DNA of 23,631 nt from UMGS755 sp045602005 (GTDB lineage: Bacteria; Bacillota; Clostridia; UBA1381; UBA9506). The notes under the pieces were generated by a model. The model saw nothing but the letters and a program-made list of their open reading frames with translations. It made no database searches and was not told the DNA's origin. How positions within the stretch are numbered: the first letter of the stretch is position 1; the number at the start of each line of letters is the position of its first letter. The position numbers were made by a program, and so were the translations under genes. The stretch spans positions 1 through 23,631 of the forward strand of contig JAZSAS010000040.1 in the NCBI GenBank assembly GCA_045602005.1, in the 5' to 3' direction. Positions 5,943 through 13,882 of this stretch are shown one piece after another.

Positions 5943-8003
5943 ATGGAAGAAAAACAATTGAAGAAACGCAGCAGCATGCTCTATGCGCTGGTTATGGTTC
6001 TGGCAATCATTGCTGTGAGCCGTCTTTTTTATCTGCAGATTATGGTGGGTGAAAATTACCGGGAAATTTCAGACAGCCGTCTGGCTCGAAACATCCCCAT
6101 CAAGGCTCCTCGGGGCGAAATTCTGGACAGATATGGAAGAGCTTTGGTAACCAACCGGATTGGACACACAGTTGCCATTGCAAAGATTAACGATGACAAA
6201 CAGGCCTTAAATCAGGTTATTTTAAATATGGCTAATCTTTTTACGTCCAGAGGCCTTGCCTATGATGATAGCTTTCCTGTTTCTAAACAAGCGCCTTTTA
6301 CCTTTGTTTTCGAGGGTAGTGATGAGGAATCGCAAAAAAAAGCAGCCCAGGCCTTTATCACCAAGAAACATTATCCGGCAGACATCACGGCCGGCGAGGT
6401 GATAGAAAAATATAAGAAGAAATATGAAATCAGCGATGCCTATTCAGAAGAAGAGGTGCGCATTATTGCGGGCATTCGGTATGAGATGGAAAACCGGAAT
6501 TTTTCTTCTAACAATGCTTATGTTTTTGGGAATGATGTGGATATTGAAACCATTACCACAATCAAGGAGCAGCGAGAGGCATTTTTCTGTGTAACGGTGT
6601 ATAATGAACCCATCCGTCAGTATACCAGCGGCAATTTGGCAGCCCATGTTCTGGGACATGTTGGCTTAATTAGTTCAGATGAATATGCCGACCTGGAAGA
6701 TGAAGGCTATGGCATGAATGATTATCTGGGCAAGCAGGGTGCTGAAAAGGCCTTTGAAACATATCTCAGGGGAATAGACGGCACCAATAGCATTGAACGG
6801 AAAATCAAAGAAGGGGAAACAGAGGTGGTCTATTCTCAAGACCCTGTTCCCGGGCATTCTGTGATGCTGACTATTGATATGGAGCTGCAGAAGGTTGCGG
6901 AGGAGTCTTTAGAGAGAAATATTAAAAACATAGCGGCCACCAGCCGATATGGCAGTGGACATGACGCCAATGTAGGGGCAGTGGTGGTGTTAGATGTTAA
7001 CAGCGCTGAGGTGCTAGCTATTGCTTCTTATCCCACCTATGACCCATCCCGTTTTTATGAAGATTATAACCAATTAAATGCCGACCCGGTTAGACCAATG
7101 CTCAACAGAGCACTCAGCGGCGTGTATGAACCGGGTTCAACCTTTAAGCTCTGCACGGCAGTGACGGCCTTAGAAACAGGAAATGTCACACCGGAGGAAT
7201 GGCTGCAGACAACCGGCGTATATAACTATCTCGGTCATGATTTCATGTGCAACATTTATCGAACCAGCCGCAGCAACCACGGGCTGATTAACATCTCTCA
7301 GGCCATTCAGCATTCCTGTAACTATTTCTTTTATGAAATGGGCAAACGAACAGGCATTGAGCCTATTGAGTCCTATGCCAAACAATTTGGCCTTGGCTCT
7401 TACACCGGCATTGAGCTTAGCGGTGAGGAGGCAAAGGGTCAGGTTGCCGGACCGGCGGTTCGTGAGGCTGCCGGCGGTGAATGGTATCCTGGTGATGTGT
7501 TGCAGGCAGCCATTGGGCAGTCAGACAATCTCTTTACCCCCATTCAGATTGCTAACTATGTGGCAACCCTGGCAAACGGCGGCACAAACTACGAGACCCA
7601 CCTTTTAAAGGCGGTTAAGTCTAATGTGGAGGATGCCCTCGTAACTGAGAAAATGCCGGTTATTAAGAATCAAGTTGAAATTAAAAAAGAAAATCTTGAT
7701 GCGGTGCTTGCCGGCATGCAACTGGTAACGGCAGAAGGAACAGCCAGCGCTGCCTTTGCAGATTTCCCCTTTAAAACCGGTGGAAAAACGGGTAGTGCAC
7801 AGGTGCCCCGTGGCTCAAGTAATGCTATTTATGTGGGTTATGCACCGTATGACAATCCTCAGATTGCAGTGGCTGTTGTGATTGAGCATGGTGGCTCCGG
7901 CGGAAATGCTGCCTATATTGCCAAAGATATTTTCTGGGAATATTTCTTCGGTGCAGATGAAGTAGCCAAACAGCCGGTGCAGTATAATGTGTTGCAGCCG
8001 TAA
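5943..8003 (+). CDS. mrdA: Penicillin-binding protein 2 (class B transpeptidase, elongasome)
   Basis: A DD-transpeptidase that cross-links lateral-wall peptidoglycan together with MreBCD. It has an N-terminal membrane helix (about residues 12-32), then the dimerisation/pedestal region beginning RNIPIKAPRGEILDRYGR. The transpeptidase domain has its three motifs: Ser399 in GSTFK, Ser458-Cys-Asn (SxN) and Lys615-Thr-Gly (GGKTGSAQ). There is no PASTA domain, which argues against a SpoVD-type protein. At 686 residues it is within the size range of clostridial PBP2. AAAAAGGAGG lies 8-9 bases before the ATG, 21 bases after mreD. In Clostridia a class B PBP commonly sits here between mreD and minC. 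The symbol mrdA follows the E. coli name; pbpA is also used. Confidence 0.93.
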   Translation: MEEKQLKKRSSMLYALVMVLAIIAVSRLFYLQIMVGENYREISDSRLARNIPIKAPRGEILDRYGRALVTNRIGHTVAIAKINDDKQALNQVILNMANLFTSRGLAYDDSFPVSKQAPFTFVFEGSDEESQKKAAQAFITKKHYPADITAGEVIEKYKKKYEISDAYSEEEVRIIAGIRYEMENRNFSSNNAYVFGNDVDIETITTIKEQREAFFCVTVYNEPIRQYTSGNLAAHVLGHVGLISSDEYADLEDEGYGMNDYLGKQGAEKAFETYLRGIDGTNSIERKIKEGETEVVYSQDPVPGHSVMLTIDMELQKVAEESLERNIKNIAATSRYGSGHDANVGAVVVLDVNSAEVLAIASYPTYDPSRFYEDYNQLNADPVRPMLNRALSGVYEPGSTFKLCTAVTALETGNVTPEEWLQTTGVYNYLGHDFMCNIYRTSRSNHGLINISQAIQHSCNYFFYEMGKRTGIEPIESYAKQFGLGSYTGIELSGEEAKGQVAGPAVREAAGGEWYPGDVLQAAIGQSDNLFTPIQIANYVATLANGGTNYETHLLKAVKSNVEDALVTEKMPVIKNQVEIKKENLDAVLAGMQLVTAEGTASAAFADFPFKTGGKTGSAQVPRGSSNAIYVGYAPYDNPQIAVAVVIEHGGSGGNAAYIAKDIFWEYFFGADEVAKQPVQYNVLQP

Positions 8004-8020
8004 CGGAGAAAGGAAACTGT

Positions 8021-8632
8021 ATGATAACGCTAAAAGGAACAAAAGAAGGCATTGTCATTTTGTTGGATAAAACCCTCACACTGGAGCAAACAAAGCTGGA
8101 GCTGGCAGAGAAATTAGGTCAGGCCAAGGGATTTTTCACCGGTGCAGCGATTTTAGTCCAACTAAAGTCAGATACCTTTTCAGAATTTGAATTATATTTA
8201 TTACAAACAGAAATTAAAAAGCTATTAGATAAAACAGAGGTGCAGTTTGTGACGGAACTAAAACCGGAACCGTCTGCACCTAAACAAAAACCTGCTGATG
8301 TGCTTCATAAAGGCACAGTTCGTTCCGGTCAAACCATTTCGGCAGAAGGCAATCTGGTGGTTTTGGGTGATGCCAATCCCGGTTCAGAGCTTCTTGCCGG
8401 CGGCAGTATTGTGGTTATGGGGGCAGCCAGAGGGGTTGTTCATGCCGGTGTTTATGGTGACCGCACGGCAGTTGTTACGGCGGCTATTCTGCAGCCCTCT
8501 CAAATCAGGATTGCTGACATGATTGCACGGCGGCCCGACGGAGAGCATTTGCAGACGGAGTTTTATCCGGAATTTGCAGAAATTAAGGGAAACAGCATTG
8601 TGATTGAACGGAAATTGCGGGAAACATTATAA
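8021..8632 (+). CDS. minC: Septum site-determining protein MinC
   Basis: An inhibitor of FtsZ assembly that blocks polar septation when recruited by MinD. The N-terminal domain (about 1-75) starts with VTLKGT-like MITLKGTKEGI, and a linker rich in Pro and Lys follows. The C-terminal beta-helix domain begins at KGTVRSGQTISAEGN and includes ELLAGGSIVVMGAARG and HAGVYGDR, which match the MinD-binding face of MinC. It is 203 residues, slightly shorter than many homologues (~225). GGAGAAAGGA precedes the ATG, 17 bases after PBP2. A 133-base gap with its own promoter separates it from minD. Confidence 0.95.
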   Translation: MITLKGTKEGIVILLDKTLTLEQTKLELAEKLGQAKGFFTGAAILVQLKSDTFSEFELYLLQTEIKKLLDKTEVQFVTELKPEPSAPKQKPADVLHKGTVRSGQTISAEGNLVVLGDANPGSELLAGGSIVVMGAARGVVHAGVYGDRTAVVTAAILQPSQIRIADMIARRPDGEHLQTEFYPEFAEIKGNSIVIERKLRETL

Positions 8633-8648
8633 AAATCCACGAAATCTC

Positions 8649-8677
8649 TAGACAAAAAAAGCAAAATATGGTATGAT
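8649..8677 (+). promoter_or_regulatory. Internal promoter in front of minD
   Basis: TAGACA (8649-8654) and TATGAT (8672-8677) are exactly 17 bases apart, and TG at 8669-8670 gives an extended -10 element. It sits in the 133-base minC-minD gap, about 90 bases before the minD start. It would allow minD, minE and mgsA to be expressed apart from the mreB promoter. Confidence 0.6.
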
Positions 8678-8765
8678 ATTCTTGATATGGTTTTACTGTT
8701 GTCCAATGGTATATGGGGGGCGGCCATTTTTGGGGGGCTAAACACATATACTAAGGAGGAAAAAC

Positions 8766-9569
8766 ATGTCAGAGGTATTGGTAGTCACATCCGGTAAAGG
8801 CGGCGTGGGAAAAACCACCACAACAGCCAATATCGGTGCAGCCTTGGCGAGTCTTAAAAAGCGGGTGCTTTTGATTGACACCGACATTGGTCTGCGAAAT
8901 TTAGACCTGATTTTAGGTCTTGAAAACCGGGTGGTTTTCAATCTTGTGGATGTATTGGAGGACACTTGCGGCTTAAAAAGCGCTTTGGTGCGAGATAAAC
9001 GGCTAGATACACTGTATCTTTTGCCGGCGGCTCAAACCAAGGATAAAGACGCAGTGAACGAAACCCAAATGAAGCACCTGTGTGATGAGGTGCGGCAGGA
9101 ATATGACTATGTGATTTTAGACTGTCCTGCAGGCATTGAACAGGGTTTTAAAAATGCTGTGGCGGGTGCAGACCGTGCCATTGTTGTGACAACACCGGAG
9201 GTATCGGCAGTTCGTGATGCTGACAAGATTATTGGCATGCTGAATGCTTATGGTGTTCATGAACATCAGTTGCTGGTGAATCGGATAAGGCCGGAGATGG
9301 TTCGTCGTGGTGATATGCTTCATCTTGAGGATATTACTGATATTTTAAATATTGATTTATTAGGTGTTGTGCCTGATGATGAGCTTGTTATTGTCAGTGC
9401 AAACCGGGGTGAACCCATTGTGTTGCATGGCAAATCCCTAGCATCTCTTGCTTACCGGAACATTGCCCGGCGGATTACGGGAGAAACGGTGCCTTTACTG
9501 GAACTCAGCGTGCGTGATAGCTTTTTCAGCCGTGTGCGTCAGCTGTTTGCAAGGGAGGGTGTGTCATGA
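8766..9569 (+). CDS. minD: Septum site-determining ATPase MinD
   Basis: A membrane-binding ATPase of the MinD/ParA family that carries MinC to the membrane and is released by MinE. The deviant Walker A motif GKGGVGKTTT holds the signature Lys11 and catalytic Lys16. Further motifs are LLIDTDIGLRNLDLILGLE and DYVILDCPAGIEQG, and TTPEVSAVRDADKIIG is typical of MinD. The C-terminal amphipathic helix (DSFFSRVRQLFAREG) is the membrane-targeting sequence. Length is 267 residues. TAAGGAGGAAAAAC gives a strong ribosome binding site. Its end overlaps minE by four bases (ATGA). Confidence 0.97.
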   Translation: MSEVLVVTSGKGGVGKTTTTANIGAALASLKKRVLLIDTDIGLRNLDLILGLENRVVFNLVDVLEDTCGLKSALVRDKRLDTLYLLPAAQTKDKDAVNETQMKHLCDEVRQEYDYVILDCPAGIEQGFKNAVAGADRAIVVTTPEVSAVRDADKIIGMLNAYGVHEHQLLVNRIRPEMVRRGDMLHLEDITDILNIDLLGVVPDDELVIVSANRGEPIVLHGKSLASLAYRNIARRITGETVPLLELSVRDSFFSRVRQLFAREGVS

Positions 9570-9847
9570 CCGGATTTTTCAATCGGTTTTTCTCCAAAAA
9601 ACAATCCAAAGATATTGCCAGAGAAAGGCTCAGGCTGGTTTTAATGGGCGACCGTGGAATCAGTACTGCACTTTTGGCAACCATTAAAGAAGATATTATC
9701 AGGGTTTTGTCAGAATATGTGGAAATTGATGAAGGCAGCCTTGACATTCAACTTACACAGACAGAAAACGAAGAACAGACAGCAGTTGTCCCTGCACTGG
9801 TTGCCAGCATTCCGGTGAAAAGCATCCGGGGCAAGCAGAGTGCATAG
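9566..9847 (+). CDS. minE: Cell division topological specificity factor MinE
   Basis: MinE stimulates MinD ATPase and moves the MinCD inhibitor to the poles. The N-terminal membrane-binding and anti-MinCD part reads FFNRFFSKKQSKDIARERL, close to the E. coli form with IAKERL. The C-terminal topological-specificity domain covers about 35-90 and ends in the usual beta strand (VASIPVKSIR). Length is 93 residues. It overlaps minD by four bases; GGGAGGG inside minD is its ribosome binding site. Having MinE beside MinCD means an oscillating Min system is likely here, rather than the DivIVA-anchored type of B. subtilis (inference). Confidence 0.95.
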   Translation: MTGFFNRFFSKKQSKDIARERLRLVLMGDRGISTALLATIKEDIIRVLSEYVEIDEGSLDIQLTQTENEEQTAVVPALVASIPVKSIRGKQSA

Positions 9848-9895
9848 GTTGTAGTTTAAAACACCTGTGCATGAACATGGAGAGGAAAGATTAGC

Positions 9896-10300
9896 ATGAA
9901 CATAGCACTTATTGCACATGATAAAAAAAAGGAACTGATGATTCAGTTTTGTATAGCATATAAAGGAATTTTAGAGAAACATGCTTTGTGTGCAACTGGC
10001 ACCACGGGCACGTTAATCAGCGAGGCTACCGGCCTTGAAATCCATCGGTTTCTATCCGGCCCTCAGGGCGGTGACCAACAGATTGGTGCACGGATTGCCT
10101 ATAATGAAATTGATTTGGTGCTGTTCTTTCGTGATCCCTTAACGGCTCAGCCTCATGAGCCGGATGTTTCCGCTTTGTTCAGGCTCTGTGATGTGCATAA
10201 TGTTCCCCTTGCGACCAATGTGGCTACAGCTGAGGTGTTGGTGCGAGGCATGGAACGGGGCGATTTGGACTGGCGTGATATTGTAAACCCGAAATCTTAA
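9896..10300 (+). CDS. mgsA: Methylglyoxal synthase MgsA
   Basis: Converts dihydroxyacetone phosphate to methylglyoxal and phosphate, a bypass of lower glycolysis in the cytoplasm. The family signatures are complete: AHD with His8 near the N-terminus, ATGTTGTLI as the phosphate-binding loop, SGPQGGDQQIGA with the catalytic Asp60, and PHEPDV with His87. ATNVATAE follows. Length (134 aa) is normal for Firmicutes. AGAGGAAAG lies upstream of the ATG, 48 bases after minE. It often closes the min operon in Clostridia, usually after rodA, which is absent here. A terminator follows at once. Confidence 0.96.
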   Translation: MNIALIAHDKKKELMIQFCIAYKGILEKHALCATGTTGTLISEATGLEIHRFLSGPQGGDQQIGARIAYNEIDLVLFFRDPLTAQPHEPDVSALFRLCDVHNVPLATNVATAEVLVRGMERGDLDWRDIVNPKS

Positions 10301-10307
10301 GATAAAC

Positions 10308-10341
10308 AAAAAAACTCTGCCCTAGCATGCAGAGTTTTTTT
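10308..10341 (+). terminator. Terminator at the end of the mre-min-mgsA operon
   Basis: AAAAACTCTGC (10310-10320) pairs perfectly with GCAGAGTTTTT (10329-10339) around an eight-base loop, and the T run continues to 10341. The A run on the left arm means it could also work on the - strand. It lies 8 bases after the mgsA stop and just ahead of ligA. Confidence 0.85.
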
Positions 10342-10363
10342 GTAGGATAGGGAGGTAGGAATT

Positions 10364-12343
10364 GTGATTCAGAAAGAAATGCAGGAGCTGACAGCTTTTT
10401 TACATTATCATGCTCATCGGTATTATGTGCTGGATGCCCCTGAAATATCAGATTATGAATATGACATGGCACTGCGAAAGCTTCAGGCCTTAGAGCTTGC
10501 ACACCCTGAATTTAAAGACCCGACTTCACCAACAGAACGAATTGTGGGGCAGGTTTCAGAGGGCTTTTTGCCGGTGGAACATCAAGTTCTCATGCAGAGC
10601 CTGAATGATGCTTTCAGCCGTGAAGAGGTCATGGAATTTGATGCCAGAGTGGCAGAGGCATTAGACGAACCCTATGCCTATGGTGTAGAGTATAAAATCG
10701 ACGGTCTTTCTGTTTCCCTTGAATATGAAAACGGTGTGTTTGTTCGTGGCTCCACACGGGGTGACGGCCGAGTGGGCGAAGATGTAACACAAAACCTGAA
10801 AACCATTCACTCCATTCCTCTGAGGCTCTCTGAGCCGGTGCCTTATTTAGAGGTGCGAGGTGAGGTGTTTATTGGGAAGGCAGATTTTGAAGCAATTAAT
10901 CTGGAAAGAGAAAAGGCAAAAGAACCGCTGTTTGCTAACCCCAGGAACGCAGCTGCAGGCAGTTTGCGTCAGCTGGATTCAGCTATTTGTGCCAAACGGC
11001 GGCTGGATGCTTATATTTTCAACATTCAGCGATGCGAGGGTCTAACCTTTACAACCCACCATGAAGGTCTTTCATATCTTGCAAAATTGGGCTTTAAGAT
11101 TGTGCCGCAAATCAGTGTGTATGAAACGGCAGAGGCGGCCTTTGACCGTGTGCTGGAAATTGGCAGGGAGCGGGAATCGCTGGCTTTTGAAATTGATGGT
11201 GCCGTTTTAAAAATTGACCGATTAGACCAGCGCATGCAGCTTGGTTCAACTTCCAAATGTCCTCGTTGGGCCGTAGCCTATAAATTTCCGGCAGAAACCA
11301 AGAAAACCAGACTAACAGACATTGTTTTGCAGGTGGGACGTACCGGCGCCATCACTCCCAACGCAGTTTTAGAACCGGTGCAGGTGGCAGGCTCTACCGT
11401 GCGTCGTGCAACGCTGCACAACATGGACTATATTCGGGAAAAAGATATCAGAATCGGCGACATGGTCTATGTGCGAAAGGCGGGCGATATCATTCCGGAG
11501 ATTACTCAGGTGGCAGTGGAGGAACGTGACGGCACAGAACGGCAATTTTCCATGCCGGATATCTGTCCGGAATGCGGCGAGGCCATTGAACGAACAGAGG
11601 GCGAGACCGTGTATCGGTGCACAGGCAGTAACTGTCCGGCACAATTGCAGCGAAATCTGGAGCATTTTGCATCCCGTGATGCTATGGATATTGAGGGTTT
11701 GGGACCAGCCGTGATAGAGCAACTCACAGGGGCAGGTTTGGTTCAATCAGCGGCGGATTTATATGGTCTGCAAAAAGAGCAATTAACGTCTTTAGAACGG
11801 TTCGGTGAAAAATCGGCGGATAATTTATTAGCAGCCATTGAGGCCTCTAAAGAGCGAGATTTGTCACGGGTGTTATTTGCTTTGGGCATCAGGCTGAACG
11901 GCCAGCGTTCTTCAATGCTGCTAGCTAAGGCATTTAGAACAGTAGAAAATCTTATGGAACAATCGGTGGAGAATTTAACGGCGATACACGAAATCGGCGA
12001 AAAAACAGCGACCTATGTGTATGAATATTTCCAGAATCCTCACAACCGTGAGTTGGTTCGCCGTTTGCAGGTTGCAGGCGTGAACATGACGCATCATGAA
12101 GCGGCAGACAGCACCCAAAAGCTTTCTGGAAAGAAGTTTGTCATCACCGGTAAGTTCGAGGAAATGTCTCGCAATGAGTTGACAGAGCTGGTGGAGAAAA
12201 ACGGCGGTTCTGTGGCAGGAAGTGTATCACAAAAAACAGATTATCTGCTGGCCGGCAGTGATGCGGGTAGCAAGCTGACGAAGGCACAGAGTCTGGGCGT
12301 GCCGGTTTTAACGATAGAAGAATTTTTAGAAATGTTGAATTAG
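10364..12343 (+). CDS. ligA: NAD-dependent DNA ligase LigA
   Basis: Seals nicks in DNA during replication and repair using NAD+. The order of domains is standard: Ia domain at the start (Tyr-rich HYHAHRYYVLD, DYEYD), adenylation domain with Lys111 in KIDG, then SLEYENG and RGDGRVGEDVTQN. The OB fold has GRTGAITPNAVLEPV. The zinc finger is CPECG...CTGSNCPAQ, the helix-hairpin-helix region contains ERFGEKSADNLL, and the C-terminal BRCT domain (about 585-659) starts KKFVITGKFEEMSR. Length (659 aa) is normal. The start is GTG at 10364, set by GGGAGG 8 bases upstream; no in-frame ATG has a better site. It begins just after a terminator, so it probably has its own promoter, although none is obvious. 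Confidence 0.97.
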   Translation: MIQKEMQELTAFLHYHAHRYYVLDAPEISDYEYDMALRKLQALELAHPEFKDPTSPTERIVGQVSEGFLPVEHQVLMQSLNDAFSREEVMEFDARVAEALDEPYAYGVEYKIDGLSVSLEYENGVFVRGSTRGDGRVGEDVTQNLKTIHSIPLRLSEPVPYLEVRGEVFIGKADFEAINLEREKAKEPLFANPRNAAAGSLRQLDSAICAKRRLDAYIFNIQRCEGLTFTTHHEGLSYLAKLGFKIVPQISVYETAEAAFDRVLEIGRERESLAFEIDGAVLKIDRLDQRMQLGSTSKCPRWAVAYKFPAETKKTRLTDIVLQVGRTGAITPNAVLEPVQVAGSTVRRATLHNMDYIREKDIRIGDMVYVRKAGDIIPEITQVAVEERDGTERQFSMPDICPECGEAIERTEGETVYRCTGSNCPAQLQRNLEHFASRDAMDIEGLGPAVIEQLTGAGLVQSAADLYGLQKEQLTSLERFGEKSADNLLAAIEASKERDLSRVLFALGIRLNGQRSSMLLAKAFRTVENLMEQSVENLTAIHEIGEKTATYVYEYFQNPHNRELVRRLQVAGVNMTHHEAADSTQKLSGKKFVITGKFEEMSRNELTELVEKNGGSVAGSVSQKTDYLLAGSDAGSKLTKAQSLGVPVLTIEEFLEMLN

Positions 12344-12361
12344 AAACGGAGTGATTGACAG

Positions 12362-13144
12362 ATGGAGGGATTATTACGTCAGGCGGCGGGCCTCATCCGG
12401 CAGACAGGTACTTTTGTTTTGCCGGAGCTGACTCTTTCCTTCTATTCTGATAAAGAACCCGTTCTGCTTTCAGTTGCAAGGCGGATTGAAGTGACAGATT
12501 GTCAGCTTGCAGATGATGTGTTACTGCTGACCGCCGGCAATAAACCCCTCGTGGTTTCTGTTAATCCTGATGAAACACTCATTGAGAAGTTGGAAAACGG
12601 GGAAGTATCAGCCTTGATGGTGGCAATTGAACCATCCCTTGATTTACAGGAACAGCTAATAGAGGGTGCGCTGAATAAAGCCTGGCTGTATAATGTATAT
12701 GCCCACAAGATTTTCTCCTCTTTTTTGCAAGCATCAGACAAACTGCCGGTGATGTGCTACGGACAGCTTAAGCATGTGCAGGGTTGTCCCATAGAGGAGC
12801 GGGTATATCAAGGCAAAGCCTATGCCAATTTAGAGCAGGATTGTCTGTCGTGCATGTTTTGTATTGACACCTCTGAGAAAGGGTACGTTCAATGCACAGG
12901 AAGAAACCGCCTGGCTGTGCCGGAGGATTTCAAAAGAAGTTTATCAGAGCGTCGGGCTGTGTATGATGAACTTTTGCAGCCTGATAAAATTGAAACTGTC
13001 ACAAATGGTCTTTGTCCTCATTGTGGCGGCCGGTTGGTAGAAAAAACCGGTGAAAAGGGAAAATTTTTAGGCTGCAGCCACTATCCTTTTTGTCATTTTA
13101 CGGCAGAACGAAAAGATGACGGAACAGTTTCGTTTTATTATTAA
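12362..13144 (+). CDS. Uncharacterised protein with C-terminal topoisomerase-type C4 zinc finger
   Basis: The C-terminal 45 residues form a type I topoisomerase C4 zinc finger (CPHCGGRLVEKTG, then GCSHYPFCHFT), a single-stranded-DNA or nucleic-acid-binding module. About residues 157-182 hold a second Cys cluster (CLSCMFC, then VQCTGR) that may bind another zinc. The N-terminal ~120 residues belong to no family I recognise. They are mostly acidic and predicted mixed alpha/beta, with LLSVARRIEVTDC and ALMVAIEPSLDLQEQL, and no membrane segment is seen. No topoisomerase catalytic region is present. It starts 18 bases after ligA with ACGGAGTG, so it is probably co-transcribed with the ligase. A role in DNA repair or processing is only a guess from neighbour and finger. 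Confidence 0.75.
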   Translation: MEGLLRQAAGLIRQTGTFVLPELTLSFYSDKEPVLLSVARRIEVTDCQLADDVLLLTAGNKPLVVSVNPDETLIEKLENGEVSALMVAIEPSLDLQEQLIEGALNKAWLYNVYAHKIFSSFLQASDKLPVMCYGQLKHVQGCPIEERVYQGKAYANLEQDCLSCMFCIDTSEKGYVQCTGRNRLAVPEDFKRSLSERRAVYDELLQPDKIETVTNGLCPHCGGRLVEKTGEKGKFLGCSHYPFCHFTAERKDDGTVSFYY

Positions 13145-13147
13145 ATT

Positions 13148-13217
13148 AAAAAGAGGTTGTGACAAAACAGGGGGTTGGAAACACTCCGTGAAAACTATTT
13201 TGTCACAGCCTCTTTTT
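13148..13217. terminator. Bidirectional terminator between convergent operons
   Basis: AAAAAGAGGTTGTGACAAAA (13148-13167) pairs with the arm at 13198-13217 over 20 bases with one G-T wobble. The loop is 30 bases. Each arm ends in an A or T run, so it can stop transcription from the zinc-finger gene (+) and from spoIIIAH (-). The stem is unusually long for a simple terminator and may be a copy of a dispersed repeat. Confidence 0.85.
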
Positions 13218-13240
13218 TATTGAAATAACATATGCCCACC

Positions 13241-13858
13241 TTATTGAATTTCCACAATCTTAATCTTTTCCACAGGGTAGGCCGTTGCGCCAATGGCAAT
13301 GTCTTGCAGCACGGCGGCATCAATTTCATTCAGTCCTTCGCTTTTCACAGCAATGCTGATAAGATTTTCGCCCATGAACACAACTGTGTCGGCATAGCCT
13401 TTTGCTTTAATCAGGTTTTCCATCATCACTTCTTTTTCCGTATAGGTTGCCAGCATGTGAATCTCATCTTCAGCACGATTTCTGGCTTCTTTATCTGTTT
13501 CTTGAGCGTCCAGAATTTTTGTGAGCATATCCATAGATTCACTTCGCTTAATATCACGCTCAAGTTTTGCCTGTGCAAAGTAATCATTTGTGGTGGGTGT
13601 GTCTGTGGGCACGGGTTCATTTGCTGTGCCGCTGACCATTTGCGCCTGTCCCAGCTTTTTCGTTACTTCACTGTAAACAGCGGCAACCTCCGGGTCTACG
13701 GCATCTTGACGAAAGCTCCAGTTTAAATAGCCGGCAATTCCCACCAGAATTAACAGGGCAACAGCTGTGACCTGTTGTTTTCGCAGCACCACCATGCGTC
13801 TTTTTTTTCGTTCGGCTTTCTTCGGGACTCTTTCTTTCATTCTTTCTAACAGTTTCAT
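13241..13858 (-). CDS. spoIIIAH: Stage III sporulation protein AH (SpoIIIAH)
   Basis: A mother-cell membrane protein whose external domain interlocks with forespore SpoIIQ (or an equivalent) to form the channel between mother cell and forespore. It has a basic N-terminus (KKAERKKRR), one membrane helix (about 29-45) and a long extracytoplasmic region. The C-terminal ring-building YscJ-like domain covers about 110-205 (KAKGYADTVVFMGENLISIAVKSEGL). I prefer the ATG at 13858 because GGAGG lies 6 bases before it. The ATG two codons upstream (13864) almost touches that site. It is the last gene of the spoIIIA operon, 24 bases after spoIIIAG. Confidence 0.93.
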   Translation of the reverse strand: MKLLERMKERVPKKAERKKRRMVVLRKQQVTAVALLILVGIAGYLNWSFRQDAVDPEVAAVYSEVTKKLGQAQMVSGTANEPVPTDTPTTNDYFAQAKLERDIKRSESMDMLTKILDAQETDKEARNRAEDEIHMLATYTEKEVMMENLIKAKGYADTVVFMGENLISIAVKSEGLNEIDAAVLQDIAIGATAYPVEKIKIVEIQ

Positions 13859-13882
13859 ATGCATCCTCCATTATATAAAATC

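Noticed and set aside
8700..8750. G-rich stretch with CCAATGG and CCATTTTTGG between minC and minD, considered as hairpin or G-quadruplex
   Set aside because: Arms do not pair well, and only two long G runs are present; not enough for either structure.
13232..13726. 164-residue + strand frame opposite spoIIIAH
   Set aside because: Entirely antisense to spoIIIAH; His/Cys/Phe-rich as expected from a reverse complement, with no start signals.
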